DNA of 64,000 bases. Origin: Tomocerus qinae. Lineage: Eukaryota; Arthropoda; Collembola; Entomobryomorpha; Tomoceridae. Positions 13,955 to 26,900 of this stretch are shown piece after piece. The stretch's first letter is position 1. Each line of letters starts with the position of its first letter. The notes below the pieces were generated by a model, which had not been told where the DNA came from, searched no databases, and was given only the letters and a program-made list of their open reading frames with translations. The DNA lies in contig CM034547.1 in assembly GCA_020055645.1 (NCBI GenBank), positions 48,982,909-49,046,908 of the forward strand. The letters run 5' to 3'. The position numbers and the translations under genes are program-made.

Positions 13955-14179
13955 TCATAAATGAAGGACAGGATTAAATCGTCGGTGTTTTTTTAGCCGA
14001 TGAAAATCCGTTGGACATCTGCATCCCTGCAGTTTAGTGAGTTTAGTGTGGGAATCCTTTAGGTGGTTCCCACAATCCTCCCAGGATTTTTGGGCCACAA
14101 AATCATCCATGTGTACACTATTACAGATAGCACTTACTAATATCAGTAATTCTAGTGCACATATAAAATGTACTGCCAT
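13955..14179 (-). CDS. candidate small secreted Cys-containing protein (74 aa), nested antisense
   Basis: The frame starts MAVHFICALELLILVSAI, a plausible signal peptide (hydrophobic core, residues 4-19), followed by a hydrophilic Cys-bearing tail: QKSWEDCGNHLKDSHTKL, then LQGCRCPTDFHRLKKHRR, and a stop. The tail region (about 13980-14120) has noticeably higher G+C than its surroundings. DC...L...L..CRC has a faint likeness to part of a GDNF-receptor-type cysteine domain (C..AL...CRC), but the other cysteines of that fold are absent. It might be a single-exon secreted peptide, one exon of a larger gene, or a chance frame. No promoter or polyadenylation signal was identified. Confidence 0.28.
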   Translation of the reverse strand: MAVHFICALELLILVSAICNSVHMDDFVAQKSWEDCGNHLKDSHTKLTKLQGCRCPTDFHRLKKHRRFNPVLHL

Positions 14180-17100
14180 ACCACATAATATGTAATAAAT
14201 ACTTACGTGAAATTCACCTTAGATTGCAAAACAATAATTCTATCGTTTTTGACTTTTGAGCATAATATCATAATTTGTTCGAACATAAAGAAAGGGTTTT
14301 GTAATTTTAACTCTGGATTTTCAATAGCATTTTTACTGTGAATAATAACATATTTGAACTATGTGAAATTATAGTAGATTCAACAGGCACAAAGACGACT
14401 GAGAATAACAAAAACATGAATAGACACATACCTACTCCTTTATGAATGTACGGCAAATATCAGTAATTCAATTAGTGTTGGTTGGAGTTGGAGATCAATA
14501 AATATTCAGAGTTTTGATTTGTTCTTTTTTTGGATGTCTAATTTCTAGTTTTGGTGCATACTTTCTATTTGTATTAGTACAAGTCTAAAATTATTAAGGT
14601 TAGCAGTAGTATATTCTATGTTAAGAATCATAGAAAATTTGACACATTAAATGAAATGCTACAGTTTTTTTACTTTTCAGTTCCCCTTGGACGAATTAGT
14701 GCGTTTTGTTGTATGTATTAGTGTAAATACACTATAGAGTAGGTCTTGGAGGTTTCCTCAACAATACTGACATACCCAACTAGTATAATATACTTCTATG
14801 TGTTTAAAAAAGAGTTCTAAAATAAGTAGGAATGCACCTGTCTTTTAGTCGCCAATATTCTGGATAACTTTGGTAGGGCAAGGATTAAGCTGTGTGGAGC
14901 AATTCTCGGCGTGTTAATTAAAAAGGTAATGAATATGTCTAAAGTTACTAGACTGTAAGTTTCAATTAGCAGTACCATATAGTTATCTACTCGTTAGTAA
15001 ATCCCAGTCTTAACGTTTAAAGAAGAGGAAGCGATTTGAAGGAGGAAAGAGGAAGAAGGAGAAAAACTGTGAATGACTGACTGCCAACCTGTCAAAGGAA
15101 ACCATGGCCAAAAGTTAAGTTAATCCATATGTCCTGCTTCGCTCGACCGACGACTGCAGACGCTAGAAGAGCTGAGTAGACAGATTGGAGTTTAGCTGAC
15201 TGACATCGCATAATACGAGCCGTCATATCATGCCGTTCATACTGACAATAGGCTCACTCACACTTTCCTACGAAAATGAAACGAGATTTAGGCAGAAGGG
15301 ACAAGTGCCATGCCAAGTATATGATATAAGGCTCAATGAAAGGTAGTCAGCTTAGCCTCTGTAAATATAACCGAAGAATAATCCGTGGAATAAAGCAGGC
15401 GGCTAACTTTTTAACACCTTGGTCCAATCTTATGAAGTACTGGTCCAAAAAGATGTTGAGGGAAATTTCCTTTCCCAGGGATGTCCCTCGATTACCCGTA
15501 CTTATATTCCTCACTTATAATTCATTCTCTGTCTAGTTTATTTTGGAAATTCTCTTGTCCGTGCATAAGAGGATGAGCTAAAGCATCCCAATGTTTAGAC
15601 ACAAAAAAGTTATCTACGTGTACAGGAAACATCTTAAGCCACAGTATCACAACAATGATGCTTCAGTTTGATAAAATATTATATCTTAACAAGCCCTGCT
15701 TGTGAAACTTACAGTCACTGTCCTTTGTGAACTGATACATCGTTTACCTTGTCTCATGATGACTATGATGTGGGAATAATAAGTTTATTCGTGTGGATGT
15801 AAAATGTAATGGATATCAATGGTAATAATGGCAATGCAGTTAGCTTTTGAATTTGTAAGCTACCTATACCTAAATAAGCGTTGTGAGTTGAGTGGACAAG
15901 ATTAGGGTTGTTTACATTTCTCATTCACTAATCTATTCTGCTCGTAATTACCGTTAGGAAGGGAATCATTCATTTTAAAGAAAATTTATGTCAAGATTAT
16001 TTAGTTGTTATGTTGGTAGTTAACCGGACAGGCCTACTGTGAAGTGGGATCCTTCTTTTCCTATTCTTTTTTTATGTCACGAATTATTTTTTACTGTTTT
16101 CATATAGTAAATTCGGACCTTGACTTTGTCTCGATTTCACATCTATCATACAGGGCACGATGAATATAACCCATTTAAAGAACTTTAGATTTTAAACCTT
16201 TCCAAGTCAAATACAGAAAAGACTATAGTTAACATTTCACATTTAGTGAAATGAGTGTAAGAAAATACTCACCAATTTTAGATTATGTAGGATTATGGCT
16301 AGCCTAATTTAAAACCGTGTTATCTCGATATCGCATTTTTAAGCTGATGAACAGAATTGAACGTAAAATCAGTAGCATTGTTTTTTTTTGGTTTGGTTTA
16401 GTTCCCTATTGCCATAGACTTCGTGGAGTACGTACACAAGGTTGTGAGATACACTACTACAAGTATTCTGGTAGTTGAAATAAAAAGGGTAACAAAATTG
16501 AGGTTGAAAGTAGAGGAAAGGAGATAGGAAAAAGTAGAGAAATAAATAATTCACGTACTTAGGAGGTAATATAATGCTTTAATGGAGAGGAATCCGGTTG
16601 ATTTATTGCACTTCCCAGGAACGCCCATTTTCTGTGCCTTTTGATTTTGATAAACTGCCCTTTTGCAATATATGGTGTAAATACCAGAAAATCTTTCTCT
16701 TAGAATCAGTGCGTATACTATGGACATAATCCGGTTAGACCTTATGCAATAAAGGCTAACCGGTACGATACAATACGAGATAACTACTCTCTACAATTAA
16801 ATAGTCAGCCAACACACTACTTTTCAGTAGGTACTTAATGTGTACAGTGTTTACTTTACTATATCTATAGTAGTGGTTACACGCACAGATGAATGTGAAA
16901 CTGAAGTTACTTCACTTATCTGTAATGGCATTGTATTACAATAAAATCATGAGAATAGTCTGATGCCCTCTCCTGTGTCTATTACATTGTAATCGTGGCT
17001 TTGGTCGGATACGTCTATGTCATGCGTTGGACCTCATATGTATTTTATCGTTACTATTTCATCTTAACAGGAGGTAGATACGTGTTCTTAATACAGCATT

Positions 17101-18525
17101 AGTGCTCTATCATCCAATTGTATCTACAAGGAATTCACCAGTTTTCTTTTATACTGATTTGAATTCACAGTTGTCTACTATTCTACCCGCACGTTTCTAT
17201 TTCTTCTATGTAGTCCTTATCATTTTTATTTCTTAAAAGTAGCTGTTGTACTCTAAAGTGCAAGAACTGAAAACGCGTTAGCATTGACTTAGTTAACTGT
17301 TATCACTGCACATAAAAACATAAGATTGACCATGTTATCCCCTATCTGGGTACATATTTACTGATACGGAGTTTTTAATCATGTGTAGAAAGGAAATCTG
17401 AGTTTTCTTTGGTCAAACCATTTTTGTAGTTTACTAGACTAGGAATACTTTTATGATTAGATCAAACCTAGACAAACATGATAATCTATAATATAACGTA
17501 TTTAAGCTACATCCCGGATTTCCCAGACAAATAAAATAAATTGCATTACATTGTAAAGTAATATGGAAATGTACACATTTAAATAACAGCCATTACGTGT
17601 TAACTAATACCTATACATTTACTAGAGTTGCGAGAGAAGCAACAAGAGTGGATCTAAAGAATATTGTTAAAATTGGTATTAAGGAAATGTAAATAGTTTC
17701 TGGTGTGTTTTTATTTTTATTTGGCTAAATGAATTTCTCAAAGTCAACTCAAGGTAGTCAAGATTTTACTATGTACCACTTAATATCAATTGAAAAATAG
17801 CTACTTACGCACTTGTATGACCACTGTCCACTAAGTGTGTAATTTGCACGTTCAAGCCACAATTCCCAGTGGCAATAAAAGTTAAGATTACATTACTTAC
17901 TTTTAGCATTTTTACTATATGAAAAAAGTTCGGTTAAAAGTCTCACCTAGGATTTAAATGGACTTTGACTTGTTGCTAATTACCTTACCAAGCAACACCC
18001 TCCATCACGGTTAGTTCCCTTTGTAATGTAAAATATACTCCAAGACGAAAAACGTAATTTGCATTTACAACTTGACAATTGTTTAATTAGTACTAGCATA
18101 GAGCCCGTTTTACCCATAAAATAACTTTTTACCGAAATGAAATTAGCATAACATCCCCTCCTGACCATCAGACACTATTAGTTAAGCTATGGAATTATAC
18201 AACTTTGAATTGGCCTTGCACATCACTTGTTATTTTTATTATTCTACATTTCAAAAGGATTATTTTACTAGACGATGGAACTACAAACATTTATTCCACT
18301 TCCTCCAAATCCTACTAGAAAGATGTTACAATGTCTTTGAAGTGTGTATGAAAATTTATTATTATCGCAGTGTACTTGCGGTGTAGCGAAGCAAGTCACA
18401 ATTTGCAATAATAATAACAATAACACTTCAGCCCTAGTGGCTCATTCACTTCAAATCTCGGTCGCAAATCAGAAATCCTTTGAAAACTTGCCGAAGTATA
18501 CCAAAGCACTTTGTGGCAGCGTCAA

Positions 18526-18558
18526 TGTCAGAACAGCCAGACCAGAGAAAATTTAAGG
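18526..18558 (+). CDS. possible small start exon ending in phase 0
   Basis: ATG TCA GAA ... reads MSEQPDQRKFK and ends AAG|GTGTGTAAG, a good donor in phase 0. It sits in a stretch (about 18440-18560) with higher G+C than its surroundings. A second frame there, on the same strand, also reads with protein-like composition (SVANQKSFENLPKYTKALCG) before a stop at 18554. Its phase cannot join exon 43121 directly but could join the microexon candidate at 39983-40013. It may equally be chance. I assign no function. Confidence 0.15.
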
Positions 18559-21254
18559 TGTGTAAGTATCTAACAGCTTTGGCGTTAGGGAAAAGTGTGC
18601 CGTGTACAGCACAATATCAACAGAGTGTAATAATGATACTACCTTTACACAACTATATGTAATTTCCACTATTATGTGCTATTTGTTTAAGGCAATTGTT
18701 AAATAATTCTCTTACTACTATGAATGATGTTATTTCCGGGCCTTAAAATCTTCTCCCTATCCTATGATCAAATTATTTCTGTGAAGAGTGCCCAATTAAA
18801 ATTCATGATCGTAAACATACAATCACTACCTGTATCTCTAGATTGTTTCGCAGATTTTTTATCCTTTATAATGTATAGCCCTGATAAAAACCACCATTCA
18901 TACATTAGACTCTCCTACGTGCTCCTACACATAGAATTTAGATATGGAACTTATATGGTATTAATTAATTATAGCACTCTACATTGTAACTACAATATTT
19001 TATTTAAGATGAAGATTTTAGCATAAATAGTTGATAAATATCTACGGTCTTATAAGGTAGAAGTTTAGTTTGAGCAAGGAACTTTTATTTTCTAATGGCT
19101 AATGTGTTTTTAAACAGAGAAATGCAGTTTGGAACTGTTATAATTTAAAAAGAGGATTTGTAGCAATGAACAGGGTAACTAATCATTCTAAATGTTTGTG
19201 TACTCTTCTACAGCATAATTATAGGATAGTGTTAAGAAGTGCATATCAAATTACGTGAGAGAAAAAACCCACGTAGTTCTCCAATAGAAAAGTACTACAT
19301 TGCATTTTCTATCCAACTACCTTTATTATACCGAGTACAATTGAATGCAATGTTCTACAAGATGCTGTTGCTTAATGCTTATTAGGATACGATGCGATCC
19401 ATTACATTTTGTCTAGCTACATATAGGATGTTGTGCTGTCCAGAATTTTTTTGATTAGGTTCTATGATAAACAGGGCTTTCAACATGTTTTTCGGTATAA
19501 AACGCTCTCAATAAATCAGAGCGAGCCATGCCAGCAGGAGAACGACTGAATCCCATGCCCTGCCTTGGTTAATACAAACCGTTCCTAAATCATAGTATAT
19601 TTAACGTAATTCGTACATTGTAGCATTTTACAATAGATGCATCGCCATCACAGGTAGTAACCATGTCCATTGTATTTAGACTATATCAGTTTCGATTTCA
19701 CATGTAAAAAATTTTAATAGAGGAGCGAACATGATAATGATAATTTGCCTATTACAAAAATTTATCCTTGGGCTATCGGAAAGGACAAGTTACATCACTC
19801 CGGTAAGTAGACATTGTACATAGTTTGTAGGTACCTCAAATCGAATCAAATTCAAATAATACACGATTTTCTCGGGGCATATTCTGCTCTGCCTAATCTA
19901 TAATGAAATGATCCTTTGGGCTAATTCCTACACAACGGAAATCTTTTGTACTTGTAAAAGCCTACGTATCTACAGAAGGAATGGTTGAAACAAAAGAAGG
20001 ATTAACGAAGGCTAGTTGAATAAAATCCTTTTAAGCCATCCTATTGGTGATACTAGTGTGGTAATTGTGATGGTAATTAATACCAATACAGTGTCTATGT
20101 GTATTATTATCTTTTGTTAATGCCTAATTCGAACTTTATACAGGCACATTGTGATTTACCGCAGCATAATACATTTTCTCTTCGTACCAGTGCATTCTGG
20201 TCGCTGGGAGCAAAAAAATAGGAATTAACAGCAGGAATTAAAATATTAAAATCTAGGATACACAGGTGCAATGCAGAGTGCTACGCTTGAGTTCCCCATC
20301 TATTGAATCCCAAGTTTCGTTCAAATAAACTCTGAATGGAAATCAAAGCTAGGAACTTGTTTCCATCCATTTTTTCTGTCCCTGTCGCTTGCGCTTTACC
20401 GAAGTTTTAGTTGAATAGATTATCACAAAAGGTAAATGTTCATAGAAAAGCCGCTTTTCTGATGACATGACATGTTTTCTTGTGCTATGTGTGTTAAAAG
20501 AGCTGATCTACTCACTTGGCACATACATGCATCATCTATCACCTCATCCGTACTCTGTTTACTCCATAATGTTCACTTGGCACTCATATTACTATTCCAT
20601 AGAATTTGACTCATTTCTTCAAGCTAATGTATTTATTTTCTTTATTGTAGCCACGCATTGAGACAGGTTGTACTTTCAGGTTTGATTGTGATGCGGTGGT
20701 GCAACGATGATGAGTTTGATACTTTAACCTCCAGGTGAAGACTCTCAGTCAACTCAAGTGCACCGCACAATATCACTTTGATTCATTTATAAACTCACAC
20801 ATCAATCCATAGCGCACAGCCGACTGCAATCGACCTAAAAAACAGATGTTTACTACTATTTCATCTCAGCTCACTCAGCTGTTATTACTTCTTTTACATC
20901 ATTTTAGTGCGACTTGAGTATGTCAAAGTTGCATATCCTTACCAATAAGAGATAAACTCAGGTAATATTAGTGCTGTACAAGATGATAGATACTATTATT
21001 TCTAATATATTCCTGATATACATAAATGTTTATAATATCTACATAATATTGATTAATACTGGAAATCTTCTCAGTGTTATTTAATATTGTGCGATATTAT
21101 ACATACAATTAAATACATAAATAACGATAATGACATGTATATTTCTATGTCCCGAATTTCTTATTCCATCACTTAATAGTTGAAGAATTCAATTGTAGCA
21201 CTGCAGTGTTATTATTCATTTAAATAAAGTATAGTGCAGCATGTTAGGTATTTT

Positions 21255-21270
21255 ACAAACGATCGTTTGT
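21255..21270. repeat. perfect 16-bp palindrome
   Basis: ACAAACGATCGTTTGT equals its own reverse complement. No gene is associated with it. Confidence 0.8.
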
Positions 21271-23818
21271 GTGTTCAAGTTAGATTCTTTTCTGTGTGAG
21301 GTCCCGAGGGAATGATTTATGCCTTGGATGAAAGGTGAGATGGATAGACAAATGAACAATGTTGGGGGAGGAGACCTCAGTTTGGATTTTGATTGACATG
21401 ATTATGTCTCTCGGATAACAAATCTTAATAATACTTCCCTAGGAATCATATGGCATATACTTTCAGATGATGCGACTATGCCGCTTACCTTGTAGCTATA
21501 TATACCATAAAAAATATTTATAACAGTTGTTTTTTCTTGGTTTTACGGATATTAAAGATTTGAATGAAATGGTACGTGCACACCTATTTATTATGCAATA
21601 GAAAGCTTAAAAGGTTAGATGCATGGAGTAAAGGTACTTTCAAGTTAACTATAATGTTATTTGACTGCAGCAATGCATCCCAATCCACACCTTCAATCAG
21701 CCTTTACTTTCTTTTACCTTCAGATTTGGTACACCTCAAGTTGGAATTACCAATGCTATATATAGAAAAAATGGAAAATAAGTATATGTATTGTATCTAG
21801 GATTTGATAAGTTAAACACACATGTAAAGTAATAATACATAGCTGTGGGAAATAAGTCAAGAGCAAAATTAAAAACACTTCAATCAGATGATACAGACGA
21901 GGGCGGTAATTATCCTTCTTTTTGTAATGTTATTAAAGGTACATTAGCCATTAAGTGTTTAGCCCAAAAATATCTCACGTCGGAGCTTTAAAATCTTATT
22001 CTTTGCAGTCTGACATAGTATATTGTGTATTCAATGTATTATAGAGGAGTGAGAACAGAACGAAACCTATAAAATACTTGTTCTTAAATAACTTGCCCGA
22101 AACTTGTCTGGTCTAATACTTGTTAGCAATAATATGTGAGTTTAATTGTATATAGATAATTGTTTTGTATGAAGGAGAGGATTACTATAAGACATTATTA
22201 AGTAGTAATAGGACTAGGGTCCAATTGTTACAAAGTTTTCTCACGAATATCAAAACGATGCTTATTAATTCAAAGGAACGCAAGGCATGAGTAAGACAAT
22301 CAATATTAGTTATGTGCTTGTAGTACAAGCCAATAAAACAAGAAGACGCACAAGCAATTGCTGAATAACTAGCAGCTGACAGTTTCCTCATTTATTATCT
22401 GATGAGATTTCTTACTGCAAGGTAAATAAATGATCAAAGGATGATTATGACTGACAAAAGCAAGGAGGTCGGTAGTTATATGCTGAGGTTACTTACACAC
22501 AGACAGTTAAATACGATTGAAAATGTAGAATCAGGTCGATAGACCTAAGATATAGACTATAAGAGCACGCTCTTTACGAATATTCAGTCTCTGCCTTTTC
22601 AATGAACTGTGACTGACTTGCTGGACTGTGTCTAGGTATGCTAAAGTAAGTAGCAAAAACCGACACCAAAGCTAAAGGAAACCACTGATCATTGTAAACT
22701 CGAGGTACATTAGCAATGCCATGCCATTCTTCTAAATGTTTTTAGGAAAACTCTGAAAAAACTCGTTCTCCATTGTTTAACTAAATTGCCAAAGAAAATT
22801 CGTTCATTTCTCTCCCCGTGTAAAAGAATCTCCAAATCTTATTGCTTTATTACGCGTACGAATCTAACAATCCTATCGCTATACTATCTTAATATACAAA
22901 CCTAAAACGTTGGGTTTGCTGACAGAAAATATCTTGGCAAAAGTGAAGTGAACTGAGCACTGAACTGAACAAAAAAGAATACACCAAAGAAATTCTCTCT
23001 GATAAAAATCAAACTTTTTCTCCAACTTTGAGTTTGGATTATTAAATGCACGCAAGATGAAGTCGGCATAATAGCAATTGTACTTTTACATATATCTCCA
23101 CCCAACTCTAAATACAATATATAATACAATTGCTCTGCTTTGCACACGGGAAGTATAATCTGATTTTCTACTCCCCTGTCATAAATTGACACAAATGCAA
23201 TGCGCACTACTACAGAGATTCTACCTTCTTTCCGTGTTGTATTCAAATAGGCGGCTAGTTTGCCATTTGTTACCAGAAAAACAGAGTAAAGTATTTATAT
23301 ATTACCTTGGACTACATGATATTGCTTCAGATCGTGAATAAGAAACTATTACTATTGGATAGAAAAATGGAAGTTGTCTCGCGTGTCTGAACAAAGTGCA
23401 ATTTGAGCTGGATTTTCTATTTTAGCTATCAGATTTCACTATTCCCGATACTATGCACGTTATTTCTTAGTTTACGTCAGACACCTTTAGAATTGTATCT
23501 AATCCTATCAATGGGAACGAGAACAATGACGACAATTAAATTGAGCGCCTAATTTTTACTAATAGTTTCACAGTAATGTAGGTGAACGTGGTTTGATAAG
23601 TCGCCATTTCCGTCACGGGAAGTTTCACGTGTTTACTATACAACGTTTTAAACAGTTAATTTCCAGTTTATAAATATCTGAAAGGATAAATCTACCAAGA
23701 TATTTCACTGTCACTTTGTTCCTGGTTTTTTATCAGTGGTATACTGTACGTACGGTAAAAGAGCAAGGATAATCGTTTTCTTTGAGTTTGTGGTTTATAA
23801 TATAAAATAAGATTGAAA

Positions 23819-23923
23819 ATGGAGGAATCAACGGTGCATGAAGAGAGCCTGGAGAATGAAAACAGTCAAAGCATTTCAAAGCTAATAATTTTGTTTGTTC
23901 ATTTGTCTGACTGTTTGTCGAGT
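23819..23923 (+). CDS. possible small ORF with strong start context (35 aa)
   Basis: GAAAATGGAG is a near-ideal animal start context. The frame reads MEESTVHEESLENENSQSIS and then KLIILFVHLSDCLSS before a stop. The acidic first 20 residues are protein-like, and the hydrophobic end looks like intron read-through. No donor lies at the change in composition, so a first-exon reading is not supported. It could be a short ORF in a transcript, or chance. Confidence 0.12.
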
Positions 23924-26900
23924 TGAAAATGATGTATAATTTTGTGAGTTTACATTTTCATTGTACTGACATGGAAAGTTAGATATACACGTAAGTTTAA
24001 TGGATTATTTGGAAGAGGACATATTATGACGGTTAAATGATTGCCTGTCCAGTAGTTTGCAGTAATAAGTTTTCCAAAGTAATAAACTAGCGAGCCAGGG
24101 TGCTTCCGTAATGTAGATGCATACAACTATCATAAAAGCTCCTGGCGAAGAACCTAAATGCAATTTTCTACGTGGGTAACACATGAGAAATTACATTAGC
24201 ATCCTTGGCCAGTTGAGAAAAGTATTGGCTTTACAATTTGTGCTTTACTGGCTGAACTTTTAAGAACCAGTTTAAGTATGCAGTACGCATTGCCTTTGAG
24301 CTACAGAAATAAATAAGTGTTCAGTGCAACGGGCTACGTCTCAGCAGTTTCATACAATACGCCAAATGCATCTAAAGAATCTTAGAACAAAATGGGAATC
24401 TCACCGTAACACGAATATTGTAATAGGGTACACTGACTTATCAGTTTTCTGTTGATTGGTTTGATAATAGAAAAGCAAATTCACTTATTCCGCAATTTAT
24501 GAGTTTTAAACCGATTCTGTAGACTGGTAGTGTTTAGGTGGCTTAGTAGGGCAAGTCAAGAAAAGATAATTATTTCAGAGAAGTGCAACAGGTTGCGGAA
24601 AATAAAGTTCTCTCTCAAGGTGGTACATCTACAATTTACGGCACCTGTTTCCCTTGCTCGGTCGATCATTCGAAACCTGCATCATTTCCGAGGATGTGAT
24701 GCTGTGCTCTTATCTAATGGACTTCCCATCAATTTCTATTCCTCTACAAGACATAGCTAATGTGTGTTGGAGTTAAAAATAGTGTGCCATGCTACCTGGC
24801 AATATTGTACAATTATCTCTAACAAGCCACCTAAATAACGTCTGTATATAAAGGGATGAAAATTATGATTTTCCTTAAAATGCGTAAAAAATAGAATCAC
24901 TGAAAGTGAAATGCCTTCTTTAGGCATTGATGCTTCTTCTGTTGAGTTCTTATGCAATAGCGTCTTCTTGGTACCTGATCTATATTATGATCATCAAAAG
25001 TTTCCACTATTCACCTGCCTGTAACTTATTGCTGTGCATTATTCCATTGTATTTTATATTTTAAAATTCACGTGAATTACCTACCCTCTGTTATTCATCT
25101 CCATGCTTGGGCAGTGCTCTTAATAATGGATTGGATGGACGGAAAGAAGAAACATTGAGCGTATCTCCTTTTGCTAAGCCAAGCTAAACCAAACTGCACA
25201 TCTACTAACTTTATTTCTCTCTCCTATTTAACTATTTCTATTTATCTACTTCGTTATTAAGGTACCGAAGAACAAGTCAGGTTCCATCCTGACTTTTAAG
25301 TGCTCCATGCTCCTTGCTCAGATAGATTACTACCTCCAACTTTAATCCTCCTCTCTCCTACATCATTATCAACAAATTCTCAACATGATTGTCTGTAAGC
25401 ACTTTTAGACTACTAATTGCTTTCAAGACTATCCGATTCTATAAGTTCTCAACGACTTTCTAGTATAATTTACAAGTACCACTACTATGATATCTAATGT
25501 TACTTAGTTAATGATTTTACTTCTGTAAACCGAACTTCAGTTCATAGTATCTCCTCAAAAATTACTGAGTTAACGCTAAAAGAACAAACTCATAAGTGAT
25601 CTGTCAGATCTGTTGCTCTTGAAAACTTGTAAAACTTGTAAACTTCTTTAAAATAAAATAATTTCCAATTTTAGAAGAAAATGAACGGAATAGAATACTA
25701 AAAAAGCAGCATGAGAGACAAACGTGAATTCAGAAAATTTTTACATAGTATGGAAAAAGCACAATTTTTGGAATTTTAAACTTTAATGACGATTATGTTT
25801 TATAATTGCCCTTAAATTATTCCCTACTACAATTCATCAGATGAAAATTCCATTGGATCATATAATTAATTGCCTTGGATTTGAGCTTCCGTAAAGGCAG
25901 TTTAAATTATCGGTTCATGTCTTGTGATTCTTTGACCGTATTTTACTCTGTACTCAATTACAGCAAAATAAAGATATTTATGGAACCCAAAAATTATGAT
26001 TGAACCATAAACAACGGGTAAAAAATCCTTCACCGAGACAAGAAACGTTAACAAATCAAAGAAAGGTTGGCTACGTCAGAGGGAAAACTGTATTAGTAAG
26101 TAGACTGTAGTAGACATTGTGTGCTAGTGGTTTCTAATGAGAGTTTTTATCTAAACGGTTTACTGGGAGAAAAAGTAACTGCTAGAGAAATCCCGAAGAA
26201 AAATAAAGCGAACACCAACTAAGAATTCATTAGAGTCAATCATAATATATTGTTATTGCCCAGGCAGGCCAGTGTAGGCCAAAGGCTAATGACTGTTATC
26301 TATCTGCAGGAAAGAAACGAACGGTTCTCCAACGTACAGATACATCACAAAATAAAATATAACGCTTAATTTACCCTTTGAGTGTCCCTTAAGGACCTGT
26401 TCTGTTTTCTTTATTCCTTTGTGGAAAGTTTTTATTACTGTACTTTCCAGATTCTTTCAACTGCACATTTAGTGCAGTAGGCAGGCTCCGTTGCACTGTA
26501 GTAAGTTATGATTACATGCATAATGCATGTCTGTCTGTCTATAAAGAGGTTTGTAAACAATATCCAAATAATATCAGCCTCTATTATATGAAATTACTAA
26601 CTTTCTTTACATTATGTATTAAGAAGCCAAGTATATTGTCGAGATTTAGAATTTTTGTTGTATGTAACAGGTTAAAGTTAGAACACAATTTAGTAACTTA
26701 AAACTTAAGTTATTTGACATGAATCTATCTACTTAATATTACTCACCTGTAAGAAGTTGCCTTAAGTCTGTTGAGATTGGAACCTGTAAAATAAAAATTG
26801 GAATGCAAATCTCGCTTGTGGACAAGTGGAAATGCATAGTAATGTTGCCCTCTTTTATTATCAGGAACTCTGACCATGTACAACCTGAAGGCTGTTAATC

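Noticed and set aside
19496-19564. TATAAAA followed by ATG and 13 codons (MPAGERLNPMPCL) ending in phase 1
   Set aside because: The TATA box is too close to the ATG for a leader, and the donor TTG|GTTAAT is poor.
22902-23246. Longest spurious-looking frame, 114 codons on -
   Set aside because: Composition is background-like, there is no domain or splice support, and a frame of this length is expected by chance in 64 kb of AT-rich DNA.
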